Shown one piece after another: positions 1 to 8,346 of a DNA stretch of 64,000 nt. The first letter of the stretch is position 1; each line of letters opens with the position of its first letter. The notes under the pieces are model-generated. The model made no database searches. It was given only the letters and a program-made list of their open reading frames with translations, and was not told the origin of the DNA. This DNA comes from Pseudoxanthomonas sp. CF125 (GTDB lineage Bacteria > Pseudomonadota > Gammaproteobacteria > Xanthomonadales > Xanthomonadaceae): NCBI RefSeq assembly GCF_900104085.1, contig NZ_FNLD01000003.1:124001-188000 (forward strand). Direction: 5' to 3'. The translations under genes were made by a program, and so were the position numbers.

Positions 1-27
1 CGATCTCCGACTCATGCGAGGCCAGTA

Positions 28-387
28 ATGCACAAGTATCTTGTTTATGCGGCATACGGCTGGCTCACGCTGAGCGGGACACTTCATTTTGTGGTTGACG
101 TCGTATCCCAACACCTGCGCGGGAAACGCACACCAGGCTTGGAGACCACGCTCTACTACGGTCTGAACTCTGCATTCTCATTGGGTCAGGTCGTCTTCGG
201 TCTCTTGGGACTGTTCCTTGCCTGGCGCCATATCGACATCCTCAGCCAGGCACCCGTGCTGGGGTTGTCGTTGGTGGCGGGTATCGGATGGTTGGCGCTT
301 ACGTTCCTCTTCATGGGCTACTGGGAGCCCAAGCTCAATGTCAGTGTCTATTGCATCCTGATTCTCGCGGTCATCGTTACACGTTGA
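28..387 (+). CDS. Small four-segment membrane protein, unknown function
   Basis: A 119-residue protein built almost wholly of hydrophobic stretches (about residues 5-25, 48-68, 76-96 and 101-118) joined by short polar loops, so it should sit in the inner membrane. No catalytic motif is visible and I do not recognise a characterised family. The ATG has GAGG at 18-21, six bases upstream. It ends about 70 bases before the 3' end of the convergent AraC-type gene, so it is a unit of its own or the end of an operon lying left of the window. Confidence 0.75.
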   Translation: MHKYLVYAAYGWLTLSGTLHFVVDVVSQHLRGKRTPGLETTLYYGLNSAFSLGQVVFGLLGLFLAWRHIDILSQAPVLGLSLVAGIGWLALTFLFMGYWEPKLNVSVYCILILAVIVTR

Positions 388-459
388 ACTCGGCCGGTCT
401 TTAAAGTGAAGGCAATAATCGAATCTAAGCGGACGTAAGAGCTGCCGCGAGACTGTTCC

Positions 460-1437
460 CTAGATGGCAAGTGATTGCGGGGCGAATTCCTCATCAGTTT
501 TTGATAGAAGAGCATGACTCTGGCCATCCGCATGCGCCGCTGCAGTCTGTTCGCGAGCGTAGAGGGTTGGAGGTAGTCCGACATGGCGCGTGAAGGCGAC
601 GCTGAAGGCGCTCGCCGAGCTGTAACCAACGCGCTGGGCGATCTCGCCGACGCTCGCTTTTCCACGGCGAAGCAGGTCTTTGGCGAGCGCCATGCGCCAA
701 GCTAGCAGATACTCCATCGGCGTTGCGCCTATCGCGCGTTGGAAACGCTCGAAAAACGCCGACCGCGAGAGTGCGGCTTCCTTTGCCAACTCGTCGACTG
801 TCCACGCCCTTGCCGGCTGCGCGTGAATCGCCCGAATCGCAGCTGCGAGGCGCACGTCAGAAAGCCCCCTCACCAATCCTGGCGCCGCTCCCGTCCCGGT
901 CGTGGATCGCAGGGCCTCGATGAGCAACACTTCCAATAGGCGCGAGAGCACGACATCACGCGCGGACCTGTTTTCGCGCGATTCATCGCCCACCAACTGT
1001 ACAAGGGTCGCCAACCGCTCCTCACCGCGGACATGAATCAGTTGCGGCAACAACGAGACCAGCAATGTCGCGTCCGCTGAGCCGAAGCTGCAGTGCCCTG
1101 CCAAAAGTCGCAGATCGGCAGGACCTTCCTGCGCGCCGATCCTGAACATCCCTTGGCCCAAGGCGGTCGGAATCGAGTTCTCCACATCAGCCGGTGACTG
1201 AAGGCTGGACATGGCGACGCCGAAGGTCGCGGGAATGAGCACAAAGTCGCCGGTTTGCAGCACGATCGGCTCGCACCCATCGAGTGCGAGCCGACAAGCG
1301 CCCTCCAAGACGACGCAATAGAACGGCTGCCCTGCGTCCGAACGGCGTACCTGCCACGGACCCGCGCCGACCACGTACTTGGAGAATCGTGCGGCGGGCT
1401 GCAGCAACATGACGACCTCAGCTAGCGGATCAACCAT
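460..1437 (-). CDS. AraC-family transcriptional regulator with N-terminal cupin domain
   Basis: A 325-residue one-component regulator. The N-terminal half (about residues 10-190) has the small-barrel pattern of AraC cupin_6 ligand domains (a YCVVLEG strand, then LQTGDFVLIP). The C-terminal hundred residues carry two helix-turn-helices: the first around WTVDELAKEAALSRSAFFERF, the second around VGEIAQRVGYSSASAFSVAF, the usual AraC DNA-binding pair. It is transcribed away from the SDR gene at 1532, with about 95 bases between the two starts. AraC regulators of this class commonly control the adjacent oxidoreductase, so the SDR is the likely target. The inducer cannot be read from the sequence. 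Confidence 0.9.
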   Translation of the reverse strand: MVDPLAEVVMLLQPAARFSKYVVGAGPWQVRRSDAGQPFYCVVLEGACRLALDGCEPIVLQTGDFVLIPATFGVAMSSLQSPADVENSIPTALGQGMFRIGAQEGPADLRLLAGHCSFGSADATLLVSLLPQLIHVRGEERLATLVQLVGDESRENRSARDVVLSRLLEVLLIEALRSTTGTGAAPGLVRGLSDVRLAAAIRAIHAQPARAWTVDELAKEAALSRSAFFERFQRAIGATPMEYLLAWRMALAKDLLRRGKASVGEIAQRVGYSSASAFSVAFTRHVGLPPTLYAREQTAAAHADGQSHALLSKTDEEFAPQSLAI

Positions 1438-1531
1438 GTCCGGACTCTCGCGAATGAGATATGGACTTCGGATTGTAGCAAGTACGGTTTCGGCTACGTA
1501 TCGTGAAGCGATCCCCCACTAAGGAAGTCTC

Positions 1532-2281
1532 ATGAAAACCGTCCTCATCACCGGCTGCTCCTCTGGCTTCGGCCTGGAAACCGCACGCTACTTTCTGGAG
1601 CGCGACTGGCAAGTGGTTGCCTCGATGCGTACGCCCCGAGAGGACGTGCTTCCGCCGTCCCCTCGGCTGCGGGTGCTGCAGCTTGACGTCACCGATGCGC
1701 AGAGCATCAGCAGAGCGATCAAGGCGGCAGGCCCCATTGATGTACTCGTAAACAATGCCGGTTTCGGCGCGCCCGCGCCTTTCGAGCTAACACGCATGGA
1801 GACGGTGCGTGAGCTATTCGAGACCAACACCTTTGGCACCATCGCGGTCACCCAAGCGGTGTTACCCCAGATGCGCGAGCGCAAGTCTGGCGTCATTGTG
1901 AATGTGACCTCGAGCGTTACTTTCAAGCCGCTGCCGTTGGTCGGGATCTATCGCGCGGCTAAAGCGGCGGTGAACGCGCTCACCGAGTCTCTAGCCGGTG
2001 AAGTCGAGGTGTTTGGCGTGCGCGTGCATATCGTGCTTCCGGGTTCCTCGAGCGAGACGAGCTTCCGTGACACTGCGCGGATCAACCTGCGCGGCATTGA
2101 TGATGAGGTCTATGGCGAGTTCATGAGACAGACCATTGCCCGCATGCTCGAATCCGTGGGGCCGGGAACGCGCTCGAGAGATGTGGCCGAGGCTGTGTGG
2201 CTGGCGGCAACCGATGCATCGGCCCCGATGCGTATCCCCGCCGGCGCGGATGCAGAGCAGTGGGCCGCGGAAGCCCGCTGA
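1532..2281 (+). CDS. Short-chain dehydrogenase/reductase (SDR)
   Basis: A classical SDR of 249 residues. It has the Rossmann nucleotide-binding motif TGCSSGFG near residues 7-14, NNAG at 74-77, the active-site serine strand (NVTSSV, about 123-128) and the catalytic Y139-x3-K143 (YRAAK). Family knowledge: NAD(P)-dependent oxidation or reduction of a carbonyl/hydroxyl substrate in the cytoplasm. The substrate is not predictable. The ATG follows an AAGGAAG ribosome-binding site. Its divergent neighbour is an AraC regulator, the most probable controller. Confidence 0.92.
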   Translation: MKTVLITGCSSGFGLETARYFLERDWQVVASMRTPREDVLPPSPRLRVLQLDVTDAQSISRAIKAAGPIDVLVNNAGFGAPAPFELTRMETVRELFETNTFGTIAVTQAVLPQMRERKSGVIVNVTSSVTFKPLPLVGIYRAAKAAVNALTESLAGEVEVFGVRVHIVLPGSSSETSFRDTARINLRGIDDEVYGEFMRQTIARMLESVGPGTRSRDVAEAVWLAATDASAPMRIPAGADAEQWAAEAR

Positions 2282-2319
2282 TCTCGCACCCGGCCGGTCT
2301 CAATGCTCCGGCCGGTCGA

Positions 2320-2389
2320 CCGCTTCTGGCCGGAAGCGGACACTGGGGTCGCCAGTGGACCGGCCAACAACTTATGGTTCCTCCCACAC
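2320..2389. repeat. Dispersed intergenic repeat, copy A (reverse orientation)
   Basis: 2320-2339 is a hairpin with 7-bp arms CCGCTTC/GAAGCGG. The following bases (about 2341-2389), read on the minus strand, match the intergenic segments at 3913-4007 and 11412-11474, sharing GTGGGAG, AACCATAAGTTG and the GGCCGG..CTGGCGACC block. It lies in the 427-base gene-free gap 2282-2708, where I see nothing else except the stem-loop at 2557-2588. Confidence 0.7.
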
Positions 2390-2556
2390 TGGCCCCACCG
2401 AGCAAACGTCGTGCGCGTGCAGCCGATTTCTGGCTATTTCGATTTTTTATCGCTTTTGGAGGGGCATTAATCTTTTTTCTGCAATGCCCTAGCCAACCTG
2501 GCTTCTAAGGAACGCCAAGGCTAGCTGTGCCACTGCCGCTGCGTACGCATCGTCTT

Positions 2557-2588
2557 TCCACCGAAGGCAGCGGTGAGTCTTCGGTGGA
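2557..2588. repeat. 10-bp stem-loop in intergenic DNA
   Basis: TCCACCGAAG (2557-2566) and CTTCGGTGGA (2579-2588) are perfect inverted arms with a 12-base loop. No T-run follows on either strand, so it is not a convincing intrinsic terminator. It lies about 120 bases before the lipoprotein gene at 2709. Confidence 0.6.
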
Positions 2589-2708
2589 GGCCGCTGAAGC
2601 TCGATCTAGAAGGGTCGTTAGCACTACTAATACTTTCTTAAACGTCTTTAACTAAGTTGGCCTTGAGCGATGGCACACCGCCAGCACCACAGGTTGAGGA
2701 AGAAAGAC

Positions 2709-3032
2709 ATGTCTAGCCCATTGCGCTCGCCGCTGCTGGCGTCCTTGTTAGTGATCTTGGCAACAGGATGCACCAGCATCCCCCGAAGCGGTATGCCGGT
2801 CTCGCAATTTTCCTCGCTTGACTGCGCGCAGATTGCCGATCAGTTGCAGCAGGCCCAAACCACCCAACAATCCGCAGCAGCAGCTAAGGGCAACGCCTGG
2901 AAAGCCGTGCTCCCGCCGTTGATTGGAGCGCGCTACATCCGAGCCTCAAGCCGAGAAACCGAAGCCGAAAGTCGCAAAGCTACGTTGCTCAGTGAACAGC
3001 AGTCCAAGCAATGCGCAGCAAGGTCGAGCTGA
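2709..3032 (+). CDS. Small lipoprotein, unknown function
   Basis: A 107-residue lipoprotein. The hydrophobic n/h region is followed by the lipobox L-A-T-G-C with the lipidated Cys at residue 21. The mature part is polar and rich in Gln, Ala and Ser (DQLQQAQTTQQSAAAAK) with a short hydrophobic patch near residues 68-80. An upstream in-frame ATG at 2670 would add 13 basic residues before the signal, but the ATG at 2709 has a GAGGAAG ribosome-binding site and gives a normal signal peptide, so I use it. No enzymatic motif is seen. Confidence 0.8.
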   Translation: MSSPLRSPLLASLLVILATGCTSIPRSGMPVSQFSSLDCAQIADQLQQAQTTQQSAAAAKGNAWKAVLPPLIGARYIRASSRETEAESRKATLLSEQQSKQCAARSS

Positions 3033-3256
3033 CCTGAGCTCGCTATGACTGCATCTCAAGCCCCCTATCCGGCTAAAAATCTGATGCATAGCCGGACCTA
3101 GGGAATGCGGTTCTGCCTGACTGGCGGGAACCGAATGTCCGCTTTGGGTCGGGTCGCACTGGGTAGCACGGCGTTTGAGAATATCCGTCGTGCATTGACT
3201 GCCCGATTGGACGACTTGATAGTTTAAAAATCCCTAACCATGACGACAGACCGCAT

Positions 3257-3757
3257 ATGAAGTGTCTACTCGCATTTCTCCTTGTCGCCCCCCTCACCGC
3301 AGGAGCGAGTGAGCCGGTGCCCTCCCCTGCCAAGCCCAATCAAGTTGCCGGCACCTGGCGCATGGTCTCTGCCACAGTGGAAGCCGACGGCAAGACTGAG
3401 CAACCCTATAGTGAGCATCCCCAAGGCATGCTCGTTTTCACCGCCGACATGCATTTCGTCGAAGTGCTCACCAACCCCGACACCCCGCGTTTCAAGTCCG
3501 ACACGCGAGGCGGCGGCAGCACTGAGGAGAACAAGCGTGCCATGGCATCTAGTATCGGTTTCTTCGGTACCTACACCGTAGACGAGCAAGGTCGTTTCAC
3601 CGGAAACCGCATCGAGGGCGCAACATTTCCCAATTGGGTGGGTGCCGTTCGAACACAGAGGGAGCTACAGCTGAAAGTTGTAGGCGATCGGATGCATGAA
3701 ACTTTCACCCGCCCCGATGGAGGGCAAGTCAGGGCTGAATTTTTGCGGGTGCGCTAG
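3257..3757 (+). CDS. Secreted lipocalin-like domain protein
   Basis: A 166-residue protein with an N-terminal signal peptide (about residues 1-18, ending near AGAS). The lipocalin-like pattern of alternating beta strands begins at AGTWRMVSA and continues through a GMLVFTADMHFVEV strand pair and a terminal LQLKVVGDRMHETF strand. Members of this family (lipocalin_5-like) are small periplasmic beta-barrels, mostly of unknown ligand. It stands alone between two gene-poor stretches. The assignment rests on strand pattern and motif resemblance. Confidence 0.75.
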   Translation: MKCLLAFLLVAPLTAGASEPVPSPAKPNQVAGTWRMVSATVEADGKTEQPYSEHPQGMLVFTADMHFVEVLTNPDTPRFKSDTRGGGSTEENKRAMASSIGFFGTYTVDEQGRFTGNRIEGATFPNWVGAVRTQRELQLKVVGDRMHETFTRPDGGQVRAEFLRVR

Positions 3758-3832
3758 CGGCGTCGATATGGCGAACCCGAACGCGCTTAACCAGGGAATC
3801 AGCGGCCGCTTTCGGCCCAAAGCCGATGGTCG

Positions 3833-3931
3833 GAATACTTGGATTTCCTTGACCGCACGGTCAAAGCCAAGAATGTCGTGCTCGTCCACGGTGCATGGGC
3901 GGATGGCTCCAGTTTGTGGGAGCAACCATAA
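3833..3931 (+). pseudogene. N-terminal remnant of an alpha/beta hydrolase gene
   Basis: In the frame beginning at 3833 the DNA encodes a short peptide containing VVLVHGAWADGSS, the strand and oxyanion-hole segment that opens alpha/beta hydrolases and nearly matches the VVLVHGAFADGSS of the intact gene at 4206-4976. It then runs into a stop at 3929 exactly where dispersed repeat copy B starts. There is no start codon with a ribosome-binding site and no catalytic core, so this is a broken gene piece. Confidence 0.7.
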
Positions 3932-4007
3932 GTTGGTCGCCCATAGAAAGCAGAAGTTGGCCGGCCCGCTGGCGACCCATTTGATTCGACCCAGTGTCCG
4001 CTTCCAG
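3913..4007. repeat. Dispersed intergenic repeat, copy B
   Basis: The most complete copy. It shares with 11412-11474 the string GTGGGAG-(x)-AACCATAAGTTGG, the CCCATAGAAAGCA block and the TTGGCCGGCC..GCTGGCGA block, and shares GGCCGGCCCGCT-GCGACC-ATTTGA-TCGACC with 6005-6058. It fills most of the gene-free gap 3758-4205 together with the hydrolase remnant. No transposase gene or clear terminal inverted repeats are present. Confidence 0.75.
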
Positions 4008-4205
4008 CCAGGATCGGACATCGAGACTCGACAGATGGGACGCGCTCTACAACTCGGCTAGCGCGGTGGGCATTGGATCCTGCGCGTTTCTCTGATCGTC
4101 CCGCCGGCAAGATCAGGCCCGCTATTTCATAAGCTTTGAGTTGCTGGGCCGCTTCGACAAGCTGTCGGGGGTCGTTGCAACCCCCGGCAGCGATCCTTGC
4201 GTGGA

Positions 4206-4976
4206 TTACTTCGCCGCTGCTCGTGCTGCTTCGACGATCACCTTGGCCACCGATTCCGGGTCGGAAACCATCGGCACGTGGCTGGTTTGCAGCTCCACGG
4301 TTGTCGCGCGAATCTTCTTGGCCAACGCACGCTGCGCACCCGGGTCGATCATGCGGTCCTGGGCGGCGACTATGTACCACGACGGCTTGGTGGTCCACGC
4401 GGCCACAGTGACGGGCTGTTCGAAGTTGGCGCCGCGCACTGCGCCCTGGGTGGCGTGGATCAGGTTGGCTTCCTCGGCGCTGACGTCCTGCGCGAAGTCG
4501 CGGGCGATCGCGTCGGCGGGAAGGGTCAGGTACCCGTCGGCGTCGGCGATGAAGTGAGCGAAGCCCGGTGGAGTCGGGAAGTCTTTGGTATCGACCACCG
4601 GCGCGGCATTGAGCGAGGGCGCGAATGCGGCGACGTAGACAAGGGCCTTGACCTTGTCGTGACCGCCGGCCTGGGTGATGACCGAGCCACCCCAGGAATG
4701 GCCGACCAGCACGACCGGGCCGGACTGCGCGTTGACGACGCGGTTGGTGAAGGTCACATCGTCTTCCAGCGAGGTCAGCGGGTTCTGCACCGCGACCGCG
4801 TTCAAGCCTTGGGCCTGGAGCAGTGGGATGACCTTGTTCCATGACGAGCCGTCGGCAAAGGCGCCATGGACCAGCACCACGGTCGGACGGGTGTCGGCGA
4901 TCGGGGCGGGGGTGGCGGCCGAGGCCGTGCCCAGGCTGAGGGCGGCGGCGAGGGCCAGGGGGGCGAGGATGTTCAT
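4206..4976 (-). CDS. Exported alpha/beta hydrolase
   Basis: A 256-residue serine hydrolase of the alpha/beta fold. A signal peptide (about residues 1-21, ending TASAA) implies periplasmic location. The HGAF oxyanion region is at 37-40, the nucleophile elbow GHSWG at 92-96 with Ser94, the acid is probably Asp207 (AAQDRM) and the histidine His233 (TSHVPM), so the triad is complete. I use the ATG at 4976 because it gives a proper signal peptide and follows AAGGAA; an upstream start would add 19 polar residues. It is divergent from the AraC gene at 5098. Substrate unknown (salicylate-esterase-like small esterases share this layout). Confidence 0.9.
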   Translation of the reverse strand: MNILAPLALAAALSLGTASAATPAPIADTRPTVVLVHGAFADGSSWNKVIPLLQAQGLNAVAVQNPLTSLEDDVTFTNRVVNAQSGPVVLVGHSWGGSVITQAGGHDKVKALVYVAAFAPSLNAAPVVDTKDFPTPPGFAHFIADADGYLTLPADAIARDFAQDVSAEEANLIHATQGAVRGANFEQPVTVAAWTTKPSWYIVAAQDRMIDPGAQRALAKKIRATTVELQTSHVPMVSDPESVAKVIVEAARAAAK

Positions 4977-5097
4977 GCGGGTTCCTTGAGGATGGATTGA
5001 CTGGGTTGGCCGGGTCGTTCCCGGTGAGGCCACTATCCTCGTTTCATTTGGCTTATGCGTACTGTAAAGTCCACATAACTTGTCAAGGAGTCCAAAA

Positions 5098-5955
5098 ATG
5101 ACTGACCGGCTTGCGGCTCTGCTGGGTCACTTCCCGGTGCGGGCGGCCATCTTGCATGCCGGCGCCCTGTGCGGCGCCCATGAAATACCGATGCGCCCAA
5201 CTTTGGGCCAGTTGCACCTGGTCCGGCGCGGCACCGTGGTCGTGCACCACGCCGCCGGCAAGCCGATCACCCTCACCGAGCCCAGCCTGCTGCTGTATCC
5301 GCGGCCCTGCGCCCATCGCTTCGTGATCGACGACTCCGGGGGCGCGGAATTGGCCTGCGCCGACCTCGGCTTCGAAGGCGCGGCCGGACATCCGCTCGTG
5401 GCCGCGCTACCGGACTTCGTCTGCCTGCCGCTGGACCAACTGGGCAGTGCGCGCTCGTTGCTGGATCTGCTGTTTGAGGAGGCGTTCGACCAGCGCTGCG
5501 GCCGTGGCGAGGTGCTGGCGCGATTGTTCGAGCTGGTGCTGATCCAGGTGTTGCGGCATCAGATGGAAGGACAGCGGGGTCAGGCGGGATTGATGTCGGG
5601 GCTCGCGCATCCGCGCCTGCGCCGCGCGATCACCGCGATGCACGAACGGCCGCGGGAAGACTGGACGCTGGAGACACTGGCCGCGACGGCCGGCATGTCG
5701 CGCAGCTCGTTCGCGCAGACGTTTCGCAGCACCGTGGGCAGCACGCCCGGCGAGTACCTGCAGCGGTGGCGGATCTTGCTGGTGCAGAAGGGGCTGCGCA
5801 GCGGCAAACCCTTGAAGCTGCTGGTGGATGAAGTGGGCTACGCGACCGAGTCGGCCTTGTCGCGGGCGTTCAAGGCACAAGCGGGAGTTTCGCCCAGAGA
5901 GTGGAGAGGACGAGGGCCGGGGGCACCCTACGACCGGCTTGGACAAGTTGTATGA
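5098..5955 (+). CDS. AraC-family transcriptional regulator
   Basis: A 285-residue AraC regulator with an N-terminal cupin barrel (residues about 15-180) and the double helix-turn-helix at about 195-280, including WTLETLAATAGMSRSSFAQTF and LLVDEVGYATESALSRAFKA. The ATG at 5098 has AAGGAG upstream; the in-frame TTG at 5080 has none. About 120 bases separate it from the divergent hydrolase start at 4976, the likely target promoter. Confidence 0.92.
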   Translation: MTDRLAALLGHFPVRAAILHAGALCGAHEIPMRPTLGQLHLVRRGTVVVHHAAGKPITLTEPSLLLYPRPCAHRFVIDDSGGAELACADLGFEGAAGHPLVAALPDFVCLPLDQLGSARSLLDLLFEEAFDQRCGRGEVLARLFELVLIQVLRHQMEGQRGQAGLMSGLAHPRLRRAITAMHERPREDWTLETLAATAGMSRSSFAQTFRSTVGSTPGEYLQRWRILLVQKGLRSGKPLKLLVDEVGYATESALSRAFKAQAGVSPREWRGRGPGAPYDRLGQVV

Positions 5956-6004
5956 CCGGAACTCTGCGGTCCGGTTGCAATACCGAACGCGCCCTCTAAG
6001 GGAA

Positions 6005-6058
6005 GCATAAGATGGCCGGCCCGCTTGCGACCATTTGAATCGACCTAATGTATTTGTC
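6005..6058. repeat. Dispersed intergenic repeat, copy D, abutting an AraC gene fragment
   Basis: This segment follows the same order as 3951-4007 (GAAGCA-AAG-TGGCCGGCCCGCT, then GCGACC-ATTTGA-TCGACC) with several substitutions. It passes directly into the duplicated AraC 3' fragment at 6057. Confidence 0.65.
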
Positions 6059-6195
6059 CCAGCTGCTTCGCCGTGAAGTCGGGCTGACGCCAGCCAATAC
6101 CTCGACCACGCTTGAACACGACGAGCCGCAATATCCCGATAGGAGCCGCAAACCCGCCGAAGCCCCGGCGACCCTGAAATCCCGGTTTGTGCCCG
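6057..6195 (+). pseudogene. Duplicated 3' fragment of an AraC-family gene plus its downstream DNA
   Basis: About 139 bases match 49209-49348, the last codons (SQLFRREVGLTPSQY) and the untranslated tail of the AraC gene at 48362-49270. Shared landmarks are CCCAGCTG-TTCGCCGTGAAG, then GCCGCAATATCCCGA-AGGAGCCGC and GAAGCCCCGGCG-CCCTGAAATCCC. A one-base deletion shifts the frame. The match continues past the stop codon of the parent, so it is a DNA-level duplication and not a protein homologue. Confidence 0.85.
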
Positions 6196-6235
6196 CAGTA
6201 GTGCTGGCAAAATGAAAGCTCTATCCAATTGAGCG

Positions 6236-6946
6236 TTACTTTCCACACGCTCTAAGTTCACCAATAGACTTCGCGCCGTTGGTCCACTGAATGATCATCA
6301 CCGCTTTTCCATCAAGTGTTAACTTGAATCTTTGCGTATCACGCATTCCCTCCAGTGCGGCTTTCAGGCCAGGTACGGCAAACGTAACCTCCCCGATATC
6401 TCTTGTCTTCCTGTAGTTGAACACCTCGACAGTTTGTACTGGCTCGTCGTCTTGCTGAAGATCTATTTTTATTTTCTTTACTTTCCGCGGTTTAGGCAGT
6501 CCTGCTCCTTGAAAAATCAGCCACGCCTCCTCCTTAGGTTGTTGGAACCCCATAATAGTGACCAGTCCGCCTTCCACTCCATTCTTCCCACTCGTATATT
6601 TTGCAAACGTTGCCGCGCATAAACCACCTTCGGGTGTGGAGGTCGAATCGACATGCCATAACCCCTTGGCAAGCTGCTCTCTTTCCTTCTCTTCTTCCTC
6701 CCGCTCCTCCTTTTCGAGGCGTTCCCACTCTGCCAGTTGCTCAGGAGTGTAGGTTGGGTAATTTTCGCGAACCCGATCGCTACCAATTGCATCAATTGCG
6801 GCGCGTTGATCTCGAAGCATGTCCCATCCGGTGTACTCATACGGAGGACTACATCCATTTCCGTTGAACACCATGCCGGTAGGGCAAGCGAGTGCCGTGA
6901 TCGGCAGCGACGCGAAGATTAAAGCCAAAAGTGCGAGAGGTTTCAT
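6236..6946 (-). CDS. Secreted protein with CPxGM module and acidic coiled coil, unknown function
   Basis: 236 residues with a clean signal peptide (1-20, ending ITALA). The mature N-terminus CPTGMVFNGNGCSPP resembles that of the next gene (7127-7672, CPPGMFETG...GCAP). Residues about 70-95 form a highly charged helix (EKEEREEEEKERE), probably a coiled coil, followed by a beta-rich domain of about 130 residues. The ATG is preceded by AGGAAAAG. The base composition is clearly less GC-rich than the surroundings, suggesting recent acquisition. No family recognised. Confidence 0.75.
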   Translation of the reverse strand: MKPLALLALIFASLPITALACPTGMVFNGNGCSPPYEYTGWDMLRDQRAAIDAIGSDRVRENYPTYTPEQLAEWERLEKEEREEEEKEREQLAKGLWHVDSTSTPEGGLCAATFAKYTSGKNGVEGGLVTIMGFQQPKEEAWLIFQGAGLPKPRKVKKIKIDLQQDDEPVQTVEVFNYRKTRDIGEVTFAVPGLKAALEGMRDTQRFKLTLDGKAVMIIQWTNGAKSIGELRACGK

Positions 6947-7126
6947 CTTCTTTTCCTATTCGATCCACTCGTGATTCTGATTGTTCTTACACATTGGCTC
7001 ACTGCTTCTTGGGTAGATGGACTCTACCCATTGTGCATAACAGGTGCTTGCGTAATTGGAAGGCTGTTTAGCTGGCGCCGCCATCGCCCTGCTCAGAACA
7101 GCGACTCCGGCTGCAACAGCGCCGCC

Positions 7127-7672
7127 CTACGGTGGAACCGCTTCCTGGAAGCTGCAACCGCTGTGGTAGATCAGGCATTCCACTCCCGAGGCCTCATCGC
7201 AAAGTCTTGTGGCTTCTCTGATCGCAATCTTCTCATTGACTGCTGAAGCTGCTATGCCGTGCCCTCCGCCCCAGGCGTACGCGGCGCACTGGTTGTAGAA
7301 GGACAACTGGACCGAGCACTTCTCCGGTTGCTTGGCCACTTCCCTGCAATCGAGTACGGCGTCTTTCTCGGCAGCCGCCTTCGAGGCTCGGCCGTTCACC
7401 ACCCCCAGTCCGCTTGCCCCTTCTTCAGAGGCGTAGGCGCCCCAACGGTCAGCCCAAACCATCTCGATCGGGCTCTGCTCCTCTTCCGCTGCTTCTCCCC
7501 CACCATAGCCAGGAATCGGGGCGCAACCAATGAAGTCGCGCGATCCGGTTTCGAACATCCCTGGCGGACAGCGGCCTTCTGCCAGGGCCATGATCGGAAG
7601 TCCCGTCAACGCGATCGCCGCCAGTAAAAGGACGGCTGCCCGGCGAGCGCGGCGGTTTGCCAGTTCCATCAT
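7127..7672 (-). CDS. DUF4189-domain secreted protein
   Basis: About 181 residues: a basic n-region (NRRARRAAVLLLAA), a signal peptide ending near MALA, a CPPGMFETG opening and a Gly/Glu-rich linker. Then comes the DUF4189 pattern WGAYASEEGASGLGVVNGRASKAAAEKDA with repeated Cys residues and CAAYAWGGG. DUF4189 proteins are small exported proteins of unknown function found often in Xanthomonadaceae. An ATG at 7669 is also possible; a TTG at 7693 would add only a few residues. It lies 180 bases upstream of the other CPxGM gene in the same direction, so the pair may form one unit. Confidence 0.8.
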   Translation of the reverse strand: MMELANRRARRAAVLLLAAIALTGLPIMALAEGRCPPGMFETGSRDFIGCAPIPGYGGGEAAEEEQSPIEMVWADRWGAYASEEGASGLGVVNGRASKAAAEKDAVLDCREVAKQPEKCSVQLSFYNQCAAYAWGGGHGIAASAVNEKIAIREATRLCDEASGVECLIYHSGCSFQEAVPP

Positions 7673-8346
7673 TTCGGTATTCCGAATTGCCAACGTATCT
7701 CGTATCGCGACGCCAACACATCGCCCCTACTTGCGCCCACTTTGTTTTGGATTATGGACACAGGGTAAAGGCCGAATGTCTGGCGAATGGCTCACTTCGA
7801 ACGTTTGAGGCGAGTCACCTGATGGTCGCAGGCCCACCTCGGCTGGACCCTATCGCCACAGATGGCGGGGCATTGATCGCGCTCATGAAGTAAGCACTGA
7901 CCCGCGGCCCTCATCAATGCCTTACGGTCGCGGCTCGGCGACTCATTGGTTCGTGTAGTGGATTCCGGCGGAAAACTGACGGGGAGTATGAAGCCATAAG
8001 GCATCCTCACCAGTAGATGAGTGGGATGAACGGCACATGGACGCGTGCATAGCGCACGCTTAGACCTCAGCAGATCTGGGGTCGGACCCGCCGACGCCAG
8101 AAGATTGGCTCGGTCAAAGTGTTGACCGTCCGCTTCTGGCCGAAAGCGGTGGAGCGACGGCTTGTCGATCCATGGGAATTGGGACCCGAGGGTGTCCACC
8201 GTTAAGGGTGCTCATGCCATGCAAGCATTTACGCAGATCACGGTTCTCGGTGTCGTCTGAACATGCCGCGATGCCGCTCGTCCCTGGCGGCTTCGAAATT
8301 GGCAATAAACCTGAAAACTAGAATGTGACATCCAACGTCAACCGGC
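7673..8346. other. Gene-free stretch of about 670 bases
   Basis: I find no reading frame here with a credible start, ribosome-binding site and protein-like composition on either strand. It contains a CCGCTT...AAGCGG hairpin at 8132-8151 of the same kind as that at 2320-2339, which places it among the dispersed repeats of this region. Promoters for the DUF4189 gene (leftward) and the DoxX gene (rightward) must lie at its two ends. Confidence 0.6.

Noticed and set aside
3799-4842. 347-codon Arg-rich minus-strand frame
   Set aside because: Alternative frame across the alpha/beta hydrolase gene and its repeat-rich downstream DNA; no domain.
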